This document shows positions 13,401 to 28,400 of a stretch of 64,000 nucleotides of DNA, in pieces. The translations under genes were made by a program, and so were the position numbers. Position 1 is the first letter of the stretch. Every line of letters starts with the position of its first letter. Under the pieces are notes generated by a model, which saw nothing but the letters and a program-made list of their open reading frames with translations, was not told the origin of the DNA and searched no databases. The stretch comes from Gymnogyps californianus (taxonomy: Eukaryota > Chordata > Aves > Accipitriformes > Cathartidae): NCBI RefSeq assembly GCF_018139145.2, contig NC_059500.1, forward strand, positions 26,393,437-26,457,436, in the 5' to 3' direction.

Positions 13401-16400
13401 AAAAGTGGTTTAACAGCTTCCAGTGCAGGCCATTTCAATCCAAAAGATTCTTGCAAAACCCCAAAACTCAGTCATGAACTACATTATCTTAAAAATCTAC
13501 TTTATGTTAAAAATAATCCTGTGTACCTGTTGCGAGCAGTACAGAGTCAGTAGTGTGAACAGTCTCAAAACAATTTGCTCTCTTCAGTTATAATTTATTT
13601 AAAAAACTTTTGCTGCAGAAAAATTGTCCAGTTCATAGGCAGACACTCAGCATATATTATTACAAGTACTATTAGGTCCTGTTAACATAAAAGCTATTCA
13701 AAGAATGTACAACTGTGCAGAACAACGGGCAGATGAAAAGCTGCTAACATCAAACAAAATTTCAATTGTAGGCACATACCTAGACCACTCTGCTTTTGTT
13801 CCAGAATAGTTCTCGGTGTTCGTAAGTTACTATTGCTTTCTGATAAGACCTGGATATAAAAAACAGAAAAATAAGGGAAAGTAGAACAGCAGCATGAAAC
13901 ATCCATTTAACTTGATACAGCAGCCTGTTTCAGACAGACAAGTGTTAATAAGCTGTATGATAAGTGTTAGTAAAAATATGTAAAGGAAACACGAAAGATC
14001 ATGCAATATCCCCTTCTGAAGGGAGTCCATTTCACATATGAGTTCCTTGCAATGAAGTGGTGCAAAGCAAGCATTCAGAATGAGAAAGGACACAGACCAA
14101 GACCGATATGAGAACAGACATTTGAGACATTTTATTTCATTTTACCAAATGCACTCTCCTAAACTGCGCCTGTATTGAAAAAAGGAGGGGAGGGAAGGAA
14201 AGACAGACAAGCTATTGAGGACACCATACAATCACTGATCCATGCACGGGCTCAATCAGTGTAATCTTCAGATGCTCACAGCCTTTACTGACACAAACTT
14301 TTCCTATGTAAATAGTTTTAGAATTTTCCACAATAAAAAGAAATTATGAAAATTTTCAAAGAAAAAGGATATGGTTAACAGAACACCATCCATTGTCATA
14401 TATGTAAACAATATCTCGACACACTAAACAATCTTTAGATCTTCAAAAAAATTTACTGTTTCTTTTTTTCCTGCCTTTCCCCCCCAATATTTAGAAAAAT
14501 CTTCAAAATATTGTACAAGTCAATGGATGATGTACTGTGTTGGGAGTTTCAGATACCTCCAGATACAGAAGGCGAGAATTATTAGTGCTAGAGTTTCTTC
14601 CCTGCAATAGTTAATACCAGGCCACTGAAAATATGATATATGCAAAACAAGTTTTGAATAGCAATATGAAATACCAAATAAATTATTTTAAATGGTATTG
14701 GTTGCAATTATTAAAAAAAAGTTTTTCAATTTACCTACCACCAAATTAAGCAATGCTGTTTTTAAAGTCTTAAAGGACAACTAAACCAAAGCAGAAATCT
14801 GTTTCATTAGGCAGTAGACTAAGTCTTTTTTACTGTGGTAACATTTGCAATTCCTATAAAGAAACCAAATTTTTAGGAAAACGTGTAACACATTCAGTGG
14901 AAAAACATGCACTTGCTCTTTTTCCCCCAAACATTCTCGGGAAGTAATTTTAAGAAGTGGAAGAATTTGCTTCAAACGTAATCCATAACAAGGGATTAGA
15001 TGTCCTTAAAGACAGTTGGTTGTTGCTTGGAATGCATAATAATGTTTAATGAAGTAAAGTTTAAAAACCTGTTGCCATGAGCCAAAAATACTGGATGTGA
15101 AAGCCAATGATTTAGGGGAGACAGGGGAAGAAGTGATTTGTTCCCCTGATCTGCGTCTTCGACGCCCAGTACCCACACCACTGGTGTAATGCAGCCAGGT
15201 ACCAATACACTCTGGGCTAGACACACTCAGGGGGCTCTCTTCCTGGAAGTGAGAAAGGGGGCAAAAAACAGCAAAGCATGCAAAGTTAGATTCAACAGAG
15301 CCAAATGAACAGAAAAGAAAAAAACCCAATCTGCTTGCACCCTTTTATATACTGCTTTTAAAACTATTAAACAGCAAATAGGAAAGAGTAATATTACAAT
15401 ATTAGGAAGTTATCAGTTCCACTTATATCTTTTCATCCAATTATATCTTTTAATAAAACACTTTAATCAAATTTCTGGTAGACTAATTATTAGATATGAG
15501 ATAAAAGTAATTGTTATCAACAATTGATTCAGAATTTTAAGGATTTCCCACATGTTGGAAACAGAACATCTGTTATCCTTGACATACTGTTTAATAGTTT
15601 CCCCCCTCTAAGTACATTAAACTTTCCTATTTATTACTTAATAGTTTTCATTTCTAGTCTATAACCTTAGCTAAAAGATTCTCATTTTTAGAATTGCCTT
15701 AAGAGACTTTACAGCTGACTCACTGGTAGTAGCACCAACCTGACTGGTAGTAGTTTTCCAACCTTAAAAAAGCCCTAAAAATTATCTGATGATGGACACC
15801 TATTAACACTTCAAGGGAGGACAGTGTCAGGCTAAGAGTCCCCCATGCCCTACATCATTACGTATCATTAGCAATCAACATTTTTAGCAATACAGAATTT
15901 GATTTCCAATGCCGATGAGCCTTACTTTCTTGTTTTACTGTTAGAACTCTGCTTTTTTTTAATTTTCATGACTCAATCACAGTTGCAATCCTTCTGTAAA
16001 TATTGCTGGCTATACCCCAGATTAAAACTTCTATATAATCTCACACCTGACAGTGTCCTTTCAAATTAACGGACATAGGTGAAGAGAGAATTGCCTTATA
16101 GGGGAGGAAAAAAAAAAAAGGTTCAAGGCAGTTGCAGTTTAAGTTGCAATGACTTTTTTTAAACACTTCAAAATACCATTTGGTTTAAATATTGCAAATA
16201 CTGGTTTTGCAGATTTCAGTAGGCCAGATGAAACTTCCAATTTTACTTTTTCAAAAAAAGTTTCACAGTGTATGTTTTCTTTAAATCGGCTATTTTCTTC
16301 CAGCAAATAAACAAGCACTGAATGCTGAAACACATGCCATCTGAACATACACTATCTGCACAGTCAAAATTTAGCAATTTACGTTACTGATACCTTTTGA

Positions 16401-19400
16401 AAGTAACTTCTACATAATTTATGAAAATGAAAACGGTTAAAAGTTTGAAGTAATAGACTATTGTGTGTATGTGAACTCATAACTAGGAGGGGAGTTTGCA
16501 TGATCGTAGTGAAAACAGCTTTTAAAAATCCAAAATACTGATGTTGTGAGCATTTGTTTATGATAAAACTTGGAAATAGAAAATGTAAGACATTCACAAT
16601 TATCTCTGTTAATTTATGGAAGTCATGTGAAGTTATACAGATATCCTTATAGAAGGGAACCATGCATCTTTTTCTCTCCACACTACCAATAACCAAGTTA
16701 CTTGCAAATCTGTAATATTTTCATTGCGTACAAATAGCCCATTCCCAACACAAACATAAAAGGAAAAGCTTTTGGTGTGAATCTTCATTTCTGATAGTTT
16801 TAAGCAACTGAAAATGAGGCAATAAGAAGCTGTTAGTCTGCTTCTAGCATTACTATCACAGATGTGCCACTATGCACCATCTGAAGCTTTGCCACTCAAC
16901 CGTACAAATGGTATCCGTGATACTGCCATGCATCCCCCCACCTCTGTGACATTAAAGCCATATCTGTGAAGCACACCTAGATGTCATGGCCTTCAAGACA
17001 GGAGACTAGACTGTTCAAGATGTTATCTAAAGAATTCATGAAACACAAACCCCACCCACTTAAAAAAAAACCTTCCAGTTTATTCTCTTACCTTCAAATG
17101 CTTGACAAGTGGAGTCACTTTCACCCCACGTGAAAGCAAATACAGCAGAAAACATGTCTCTCACGTCCTGTACCTCCCCTACCGCCCCCAATCCCTCTGT
17201 TCCCTCTCAGCATGATCACCCTGAAGGTTTGCTTAATTCCCAATAGCAGCTGTCTTGTAAGGATGGATACCAAAGCAATGTATGTTAGTTTGAAGATGTA
17301 GGTTTAGACTGAAAAAGTCTTCATATTCAAACATCAGCTTTTCTACAATGGCTTAAAAAGAAAGAAGGAAATAAGTCTTATCGCAAAATAATAATTCCTT
17401 TGGAAAAAAAAAAAAAAATTCCTTGAGACAAATTACTGCCATGGAGGATTTACCATAGAATAAGAGCAACCCTTTTGTGAGATGTAACATCATACTGGTT
17501 CTGTGTAATCAAAAGCAGAATTACATTTGGTTTTGTTTTGTTAAAAGTAAGCAAAAGTTAATTTCTGTGAAAGACATTATCTGGAACATAAACACTTACT
17601 TCAACAGAACCAATCTTCCTGGATCTTGGAAGGGGTGACTTTCTGTGTATGTGAATTGGGTCTGATACCATTGGCTTGAACATCACTACTGACCGATCTG
17701 CTTCATCTCTTTTAGAAGCATGTGCCTCCTCATCACTATCATTTCTATGAGACATTTTCTTCGAGCCTTCATTCTACAAACAATACATAATTCATTTTCA
17801 ATTTAGCTGCACATCTTGCAACATGTAGACAGAAGTGGCTGTTAAATAAATCTTCTGCATAAACATGAAGCAAGCCGATTTTAAAAATACAAGATATAAA
17901 TCACGTATTATTGAACAAATTGCTCCAGACTTTAATAATTTATGTGTATTTGCTCCTAACCAGACACTGCATATCATAGTGTGGTCCTAATTAACCACAC
18001 TGCTCAGCCAACATATCTTACTCTAATTTTCTGTTGACATAGTAATAAAATCCTGGCCCCACAAGTCAACAGAAAAATGCCAGCGAAGCTTTGCTTTCGT
18101 TCATTTCTCAAAAAGCAGGTGGTAACTCCACAGACCTACCCATACGTCTTTGAAAATATCAATCCTTCCTCAACAATCTGTATTCATAAACATGCCAAAC
18201 TTACTTTCTTAAATATTTCTTTCAGTTGCCAGAATATCATTGATGTGACACTGATGTTGATATCACTTTTCTTACAATGAGTATTTTGTATTTCTAGCAA
18301 AATTCTGGCAAAGCCATAGAAGGTCCAAATTATCTGTGTCCATTACCTCAGTGTCCATTCAAAATGGAATAATACATTGGGACTGCCTATATTTTACTAC
18401 ACATTTTTCTACCAAAATAAAAGTCACATTTGTATTTTTTACCTAACAATTTCCCAATGTTTATTTTAGGTATGTCTGCATCCAGAAAAACTAACTCTTG
18501 CTTTAAAGAAAGGCATAATTATTACCTCTCTGGAGGCAGGTCTGTATCCATATCCAGCTGGTAAATTTTTATCTTCCTCACAGCCTTTGGCTCCTGGACT
18601 AAAGTGCAGCTCTACATGGAAACGTTCTTCTGAAGAAAGTTCCTGAAGGAAAATGATTAAATAGGTTTACACTTTAATACATAGCTTAGAACTACTCGTT
18701 TCTGAAGATATTTATCCATTTTAAATACCTTGTTTGGATCTTCATAAAGCATGATAACAATCTGTGTCATGTAATTGAGTTCATTGACAACATTTAAATA
18801 ATCCATAGCTCGTTTCCATTGTTCATCTTTTGATTCCTATGAAGGCGGGGGGGAAAAATACCAACAAATAAAAAGCAGCTATTTTCTTTAAAAAGACTGA
18901 TGATTTCCCTTTTTCCCATTTACATAGATTTTACATTCACAGCAGAAGTACGAACCTACGTACTTTTTCACAGCTAAGGAAAAAACAGAGACACAACCAG
19001 AAAAAAAAAGTGACTTAAAATTACTCATCAAATGAATGAAAAGTGGAGATCAGAACTTTTCATATTTTATTTCACTGTATCTTTCATATTCTTTCACCAG
19101 TGATAATATGTCTTGTTGACAGAGGCACCTTTTTAAACTCCTGATGGGCATTGTTAATTTTGCAATAAACTCATTTCAACTAGTATATTGTAGAAAATGT
19201 TTCTAGATATCGCTCTACCAGTCAAACAGACAGAGTAAATGAAGGTTTCTAGTATATAGAGGAAATATAACCATCACATCCCAAATTTTTTAAAACTAAT
19301 ATTAATCTTTTTTCATGCTCTAGAAAAAATACATTTAGTAATCCACCTTACAGGAAACTTAAAAGTTCATCAGCCTAAAACTAGGAGTGTATCTGCTGCA

Positions 19401-22400
19401 GCATATGTCACAGAGATCTAGGGTTAAAAATGCTTTTGCCATCAGTGAGTTTAGTCATCTACTACCAGAAGCAAGCATGTCAATACAACCATTTCAAAAG
19501 TTAGTATATTAATCAAGCTCTATCTTAGAAGCAGCCATGTAGGCTTTGTGGTGCTGCATTTATCCTCTCCAAGAGCTCAGTTAGGTCATTTCTGAATCTG
19601 GAGACCTGTCTTTTTTAGTGCTTGGTTTCAAAGCCAATCACATGGAGAATAATGCACCACTTTCAGGGTATTCTACAACAGTACAGGAAAGTAAGACAGT
19701 TCACTGAACAGGAGAAACTTTGTACTACATGAGCATTCTTGAAGTAGGTAGGGAGGTCTTGACAATATGCCAATGGTCAAAAATAGTAAGCCAGTCCAAA
19801 AGTGAATTCAAGAGAACCCTGAATGATAACTTGAAGGAAAAAAGAGTTGGAAGAATTCTAGTTGACAACATAAGACAAAAAAAATGGATTATCTGCCCTT
19901 TTCAAACCTCTTTGAGACCATAACATACATAGCTGAACACACCAATGGAACTCAGCATTAGTTTCCCTTAGGAAAGGGCATGCTGATTTCCACCAATGTA
20001 CACACCAGCAATTTGAAATATGTCTCTGCATATATAATAGGAAATCAAATGTCTGAAAAAGTGTGATAAATTTCAAAGCCACTTAAGAAAATCAAGCTTT
20101 CAGTTGATTCAATTTTAGTAAGATTGAGTCCTTTTGGTTCCTCTCAAAATATCAGAGCTTTAACAGAAAAAGTGTTCAACTTACATCACATAAGGCACCA
20201 TAACGAAGGGTGGATAACAGGGAGTGGACATGACTCTCGCTGGTGAAATACAGCCGTGTGCGAACATGGCGTTCAGGGGACATAACACCCCTGGAGTAAC
20301 TTGAAAGAAAAAAAAAAATCTTCTTAGACCATAATGAGATGTGTCCCTATTTTAGAAATAGCTGTCAACAAATAAATAAATCATACTTTCTAAATTACTA
20401 TGAGCTAGTAAGACATTTCAAATATGAAAGCTATGGCATATCTCCATTAAGTCTTATGGAAATTAATGTAACCATGTAAAAAAGTGAAAGACTTACAGAG
20501 GGTGAAGCTTATTTACAGTATCATCATCTTGAGTTCTCTGAAGGTCAGAACGGATTTTTCTAACTAGAGGAGTGCAGTAACCTTTCGCAATCTCTAGTTT
20601 CTCAGCCTTAGAAATACCATATTCCTGTGTAAGAAACTGACTTTTAAAATTCAGTTAAAGATTAAAATGCCTTCTAATTCAAAGCTTGTATATTAAAGCC
20701 AATTAGTCATCTATTAGTCTGCTCTGGCTGCAAACTGTTTTGTTTAACATTTTTATTACATTTGATTACTGACGTCCCTTCAAGTAACAAGCAGTTTGAC
20801 TTTTTGCTGTTTGATTTGATACAGAGAAACAGTTTTTTATTCCCTAGTTAAACCACAGAAGTGGATTCACCTTCTGGTATGATGAAGCTCTTTTTCTTAA
20901 GCAAAACATCTAGGGAATTATTCCTCCTCCTTGCCCTGCCGTGTCGTCCCGTCCCCGTGTCCGTCCGTCCATCCCCCCCCCCCCCCCCCCCCCCGATTTA
21001 GACATCTATGATGCACTTCATCTCACTTGATTTCAAGTAACTTTTTTTTTTAAAACAGTCAATAAAGAGACATAGGCACATTACCTATTTAACACGTCTG
21101 TCTTAGTTTGGGGTAAACCACCCACAGAAGATCTCCTATTCACCTCAAATAATACTGAAAATGGTAGTTAAATACAACTGGAAAATATTATATCTGTTAC
21201 AGTATCTACAATATTTAAAAATCTGCTCTTCCAGAAGCTTCATGCTCTGTGCTACACATGATATGAAAATGCTCTCATCATTATGATGGATCTTCTGGTT
21301 ACCCTAAAAAGCAACATAAGCACTTTTCCTTTGCATTATGTAAGCTTATCGAGTTTCCTTTGTTCTTCCTTCAGTATGTATCCTCACTTTTACCTACTCT
21401 TCTCTAACACTCTATTCAAAATTTAAGCTTAACAGGCCCATATAACACAACACATACTTAGTATCATTGATCTTTTTGTCCTCCTTGCTGTCAGGGAGTT
21501 TGAGAGATGGGGAGAGGAAGAAGTTCCCTCACTTGCTGTATACAATATGCATAATACCTCTCTTACAACAGTGCTTTGTAACTGCAGGGACACTTGGGGA
21601 AAGCTTTAGTCTGTTCTGTCCTGTTATCACAAAACAATTCCATGTCTAACATTTTAGAGCTAACCTGAGTTTAACAGCCTGTAGTATACGGAAGTTTAAC
21701 TTCTCTGCTTCTGACCTGAAATTCTATGAAACTTAATGTGTACATTTTTATCAGAGAGTGTTAGCGTTCTGAAGCAGCTGAAAGGTCTTTTTAAATTTAA
21801 ATTGCTTAAGACAAGTGAAATTAGGTAGATTAGGATTCACAGTGTCATTTGCAAAGAGCCTGAAAATGAAATTTCTAAAAGCAGGAAGAATGAAATTAAA
21901 TGCAATTTCAGAATACACAGTTGTTCACAGAGGCTCCACTTAAATCTACGAAGGATGGCTGAGATGAATCACTTTATTTTAATACACTGCAGTAAAGGAA
22001 GCAGACATTCACAGCTTAAATTGCTAGAAGAATTCACTTTGAACACAGCTTAATGAATTATGAATCAAATTTTTCTTACAAGAAATAATCAGCTTGCTAC
22101 CGGAAAATAAGAGGTAATGTTAAATGCTTCTATTACTGCAAAATACAGGAGCCTTCAATAGAAAAGACAGAGTAGACATTTCCACAAAATTGGAAAAAGC
22201 ATTTGTTCTACAATTTATTCTATTTAATAACTGAAAATGCTTACCTGAGGGATCACAATGTCAGCTAAAGCCTTTGAAAGCCTGTATAATTCCATTGTGT
22301 TTTCTAATTTTAAGGAGCCATTGTGCTGCACGTCATATTTTATACAGTCATAAATATCAGGAATTTTGCTAATATCATATCTTCCATTTTTTGTTTTAAA

Positions 22401-25400
22401 GTCTTTTTCCAGCTTGGCCCACCTGCGCAGCATCAGTTCTAGTGTTTCACTGTGGTACAGCTGAATATCTGGATAGACACATATCTCATATAAGTAATCA
22501 AGATCATCCAAGTAACAAAAGGGTAATTTTAATTACATGGTAGTAACAGTTGAATACAGAGGCATAAAAGGGATCAAAGAAGTTAACTGCATTACTTCTA
22601 AGAAGAGGGAACAGATGTGCATATGGTTAATGTTACTGCTGAAAGCATCACAGCTACATAGCTACATCAAGATAGTAGAAAGCTTCACTGCAGAAATGCA
22701 CCACTGGCCTTTAAGCAAAGCTACAGCACCAAGAACAAAGTGTCCAACAGCACAGATCATATATTAAACAAAGCAACAAAAAAAGCTGTGAGAAAATTCT
22801 AGGAGGGAGGAAGAGGAGCAGGACATCTCTGTTTTAGAACAGACCACATGTCCCATTTGTCTCTCTCTCCTGCATGTGTCACGAGCAAGAGCCAAGAGAC
22901 TGGTAGAAAGGATGGATTATCCCCATCCCAGGACAGGAGATGAGACAAATAGACAAAAAACACTGATACTATGTTCAGGTGATGCGTGTATTGCTCAACC
23001 TCAGAACAGAAGCTGTTTGCATACTACAGAGAACACTGATAGCAAATATTCCTGTATTTAGCTAGTACCAAAAAAAGCACTGTGGTCACTTCCAGCTCTA
23101 GTTTTCCTGCGTCATTGATTCACCACCATTAATACTGAGCATCATTCTATGCAATACTACTACACATCATACAGCAAGCAACAGATCTTCAGCAAAGATA
23201 CTTATATAGAAAAATGTACTTATGTAACTTAGCTTTAGTACCATCTGCTTTTCCTATTACTTTTGTGGACTGCTGAGTTTCAAATAATTAAGAAAAGAAT
23301 TTCTGCAAACGTTTGAGGACGAGCCTGAACTTCTGAACACCACAAAGAGCCATTACCTGCAATATGACCACATGTTCCTCCTGCTTTTTACTTTAAAATT
23401 ACACATATGGAATCAGACTGTGAAAATCCCTAACCCCTTGTTAATTAAAGTTCTGCTAAAAGTGAGTTTAATTAAGAAAAGTTATGTTACAATTCTCTTT
23501 CAGATGTAAACAAGAGAAACTAAATACAACTACAAAAATGTATAAGTACCTGCAGACTTTGGATCTTCCATTCTTTGCCTGATCTGAGAAGTCAAGCTCT
23601 GGATTAAGGAATAGACCTTGTCACATGTCTTTACAGGATTTTTAATAACCTGCATTGATTTTATCAATGAGATGCTTCCAGATGGAGTAAGCTGCAATGT
23701 GAGATAAACACAGAATTATCTAAACAAACTGACGAGATTTGAAAGAACCGGGGAGATAAGATGGAACGTTGGAAAGACTCCAAGTATTGGAAGAAAAGTA
23801 TTCCAGCAGGTTGCTATTAATTTTTGAAGCCATTTCTCAATTATCTACTCCCCTTGAGGCATTAAGAAAAGAAAATATATCGAAAGGTAGTAAGATTTAC
23901 TAGAGATTCAAAAGTGACAAGAAATTCATAGGGCAGCTAATTCTATACAGTAAACTTGAGCGATTTCAGGAGTTCCTAAAACTCTTTTTTTGTTCCAAGA
24001 CAGGAAGATTGGAAAGATGTTTAAAACTCTGTACGTACTTAGCAACTTTCCATAACTTCCTTTCAAGTAACTTTTGTACTCAAAAGCTTACAAAAAATTC
24101 TGTAAGAAATGTTATCGTTAGGCTACATGCCTCACAAAATACTTTTTGTTCTATAAAGTACCCTCCTTTGCATAACTGGAAGGAAGAACCAGATTTGCAA
24201 TAGTAACTGATACCTGAAAAAAAGTTTGTCTCTTCCTGGTTTAGGTTTTTGTTTCTATAGGACTGCAGCACACAAACACAAACAAAAAGAAACTCTTTAA
24301 ATGCACATATATCAAGAACATACAAGATGTCCTTCATAGCTGACTTAATTATAGAAATTGTAGAAGCTACAAATTATCACCTTGAAGTTGAGTGTCACCA
24401 AAACAATAGTCAATATCCATGTAAGTGAGGCTTAGCCTCATTTTTTCAGAAAAGTCTGCATAATCCAAAGTAAGCAAACAATGACATTAAACAATAATTT
24501 ATATACATAACACACATACATATTTGCACTTTTCCCAGTTTCCTCAAAAGCACAGGGTAATCTGGATATGTAAAACTTCTGCCCTCTACCTAATAGTAAG
24601 CAGTTCCTACCTCCCTATTATGACCAAGTAAATCAATAGGAAAGGTGCTCTGGTACAGAAAAAAACCCTATATTGTTTTCCCAAATCACACGTTAAAAAA
24701 CCAAACCAAAACCAAATCAAAAAAGTTATCACTTTATAATCCCAAAGGTTAGTTACTTTCAGTGGCTATCTTAGAAGACTGTGCTCTATTAGTTCAAGCC
24801 ACATTTCAAATCCCATTACTTCTATATAGCAAAAAGAAGGCAGGAAAAAAAAAAAAATCCTTGAGACTTTGTACCATCTCACTTTTTCCAAGTACTGCTG
24901 AATCCACTGCTGGCAGTGGTTTCGATGATACTTTTAATCTATATGTTTAAACAAATCCACATAGAGTATACATGCAGGGTAGTAAAATTATTTTTCAATA
25001 ATTTGCTCTCAGTATCTTTTCAAAAATAGCAGTTTAAGCTTAAACCTCATTTGAGGACTTGTATTTAGTTGTTGTACCAGACAGAGTAAGGGCAAGAAAG
25101 AGAAAGAAGTTTCTTAACAATAACAAACTTTACTTACATTTAAAACCAGGAACAATCATGTGTGTTCTGTACTAAGTCAGTATAAACTATATTAATATGC
25201 AGTAATTTAGCACATTAATAAGACATTTCCTTTCACTGATTAGAAAGTATTCTACTGGTTTTCAGCATCTTAGTACTCTTAGAGTTAAAAAAAAAGGCCT
25301 TGCAGTAGATTAAATATTGAAACAACTGCAGTAGGCAGGCAACACATTTTGTAATACCGCATACTGTCAAAGTAAAGATTACAGAAAGTGTAAACAATAT

Positions 25401-28400
25401 AGTTTCATTTCTTGAATAATTAAAATATTTTTAATGGAACAGTGAAAAAGATTTATGAATGAGGTCCCTATCTACTCCTATTTCAAGGTTTGTAGCTATT
25501 CTGATCACTCAAATTGCACGACAGCTCAAAATATCTAATATTGCAATTGGTACAGTGTCCTTCGTAGTTCAAACTATTTGCAAGCACACAAATAATTTTT
25601 CAAAACAGATACATAAAATCACTGCTCATTACTTTTACACAGAATTTGTGTGGCCATTTATTTAATTTCATAGGAAACTACTCATGCTAACCTTATCGTA
25701 GTCGTCAGCAGTAAATTCTCTGTCTCTCTGGAGAATTTCATGGAGTCTTGCTTTAACACGATGCTGACAGCTGCTTAAAGAGTCACTGTCACTGTCCAAC
25801 AAACCATTCATATTAGCACTTTTTACCATCTGGACAAGAATAGGAGTCAGCTCTCCCTCTAAGGCCAGTAGTCCCTGAAGCAAATAACACAATTAACCAG
25901 GCAAACAGATAAAGATGAGAATATAAGAGTATCTTAAAAAAACCCAACCAAAACACTAATTTAAATTCAAGATTGTATCACTTGCCTGTGGGTTAGATAA
26001 ACAGGAACTTGGCAGACAGTGCAGATATTTGCATAGAAATGGCCCCCAAAACACTGCCTTGGTGTGCAGGATTGCTACAGTTGGTGCAACAGTGATGGTG
26101 ACATGTCATAGAGCATGCTCCCCAGCACCAGCTGAAGTGACCCTAGCATCTCAGTGGTGCCAACATTGCGCCTGGGAGGCCACAGCTGTTCAGGTCTTGG
26201 GTTCCAGGAAGTGCACGGTGCCTTCTCCCTGAGGCTGGGAGCAGTAGCAGCCTGACTTGGGGGGGACATGCTCTGCTCAAGGCATTAAGTCACCAGATAG
26301 TAGCTACGGGAAGAGTTAGCAAACTGAATAGCATCTGGGAGGACAAATAGGAGACAGACAGGGTCTTTGCAGAGACCCTACAGAGGCAAAAGCCCAAACC
26401 CTGTGTGGCACAGAAGGACAATCAAAGGCTACAGTTGAACAAGAGGTGAATGGAGACGTCCCAAATGGAGAAGCCTGGAAACTTTTGTCACTTTTCTGGC
26501 AACAGAAGGGCTCTGGGATAAGGAAGGAAATGGGGTGGTGTCTCCTCAAGCCTGCTGACCAAGGAGAAAGCAGGACAGATACTTCTGGCACCAACACATG
26601 CAGTATGGAAACAAACAGGAGAAATAAGAAGTTTGAACACTTGCAGAGCTTTAAGTTTATTCAGATTACAGAGATGCGGTGGAATAGTTCACACAAATAG
26701 AGTTTTGCTACAGCTAGATACAGGGCCTTTTGGAAGCCAGGAAGGCAAGGAGGCAGAGTTGGGCTCTATATAAAGGAGTAGCTTGAACACCGGGACCTTT
26801 GCTTTCAAACCAGTGACAAGCAAGTTGAGATCTTATTTGTAAGGATCAGAGGACAGATAAGCACAGGGCAACATCATGGTGGGCCTCCACTACAGACCGC
26901 CTTATTTAAAAGGGGAAATAGATGAAGCCTTCTTAACACAACTGGAGAAAGCCTCCTGATTGCAGGCCCTGTTTTCCATGGGTGCCCTTAGCCCTGGGTA
27001 CCTCATGCATGGGCAATACTGCAGGGGACAAGCAATCCAGATTTCTGGAAAACACCCAGGACATTTCTTTGACACAGGTTACTGATGAACTGTCGAGCAG
27101 AGGCATTCCCCCGGACCTGTTACTTGGAAGTGTCAGGAATGTGGAAGTCAATGGCAGCCTTGGTAATTGAAATCTACTATTATGACAGATCCTTGGAGAA
27201 GTGAACAAGGCAAATTGCATTAGAGCCCTAGACTTCAAATGAGCAGACTTTAGCTTGTTCATGGAATTCTATGGAGGAGTGTCCTGAAGGACAAAAGTGC
27301 CTGGGACAGCTGGATATCTCCAAAGACAACTTCCTGAAAGCACAAGAGCAGTCCACTCTGACATATGGAAGGTCATGCAGAAGGTCAGCATGGACGAAAA
27401 AGGAACACACAGAAGGTGGAACCAGGGATGCACTACTTGGGAGGAACATAGACACGACCTGAAAACGAGGGGTGGAATTAAAAACCTGGAGAGGCTGTGG
27501 AATCTCCATTCCTGGAGATACTCAGAACTTGACTGGATATGATTCTGAGCAACCTCATCCAAACTGGCTCTATGCTGTGTGGAGTTGGACTAGACAACCT
27601 ACAGAGGCCCCTTGAAACCTAAACCTCTCTATCACTCTGTATTATTACTGAAACTCATTCACCTAAGAAGTATTTACGTAACACTTGCACTGTCTGTGTC
27701 CTCTCACACAATTAAAAGATCTGTATCACAGAAATGAGGAAATAAGTGAATAAATTATTAGCAAGCGGAAGTATTATGCACACAAAGGGCTACTTGGGAG
27801 GAGGAGCAAAAGAGGAATTTGCTTAGCATGAAGAGGGGTAAAAGAATACTTTGGCAAGCATTATAGATGTAGGAAGTTCTGAATTCTGTGTTTTATATTA
27901 ATAGTTCCTATAAATTCACATTTGTAATGGGAAAAAAAAAAAGTTCATGCTTTTTAAACATCACCACAAAATTTTTATAATCTCACATCAAAAAATACAT
28001 GTAAAAAAATATTTCTATAAAGTGCCAAGACGTAGTACTGCTACCATGTCTTACTTATTAGGCATCCATTTTGACAGGCCCAAAGTAAAAAGTCACCTGG
28101 AAAAACTTTAAGGAACTACTTCTATTAATTCCAAAAAAAGCATGAATATATAGTCTGTACGATTTCCCATTAAAATATATGCAAAGCAGTTTATTAATTC
28201 CACATTTCTAATAGCTTCAAACCCTCTGATTTCCTCTATAAAGTTACAAATCAATGAACGAAAGATGGTTTCAATGAAAAGTGTTGCCTTTTGAACTCCA
28301 AATCTTCTCGTCCAAATCACTGAAGTGACTGAAAATTGCAATTTTTGCTCATGTAAAATGAACACATTATCTCAAATCAGTTCTAATGTCTGTGGTTTAA

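Larger units (their letters stand above)
17774..20184 (-). other. PPIP5K2 introns around coding exons 21 and 22
   Basis: Introns 17774..18525 and 18837..20184 are AT-rich and unremarkable; no repeat family was recognised. Confidence 0.65.
20625..25691 (-). other. PPIP5K2 introns around coding exons 17 and 18
   Basis: Introns 20625..22244, 22469..23549 and 23692..25691. The first holds the 22-base poly-C tract. The others are AT-rich with no recognised elements. Confidence 0.65.

Noticed and set aside
14996..15226. 76-codon minus frame overlapping coding exon 24
   Set aside because: Wrong frame; the frame at 15069..15242 gives the conserved PPIP5K2 sequence with proper phase.
26029..26597. 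Overlapping open frames on both strands in a GC-richer patch
   Set aside because: They fall in the probable decayed 5' part of a CR1 copy and have no recognisable protein features.
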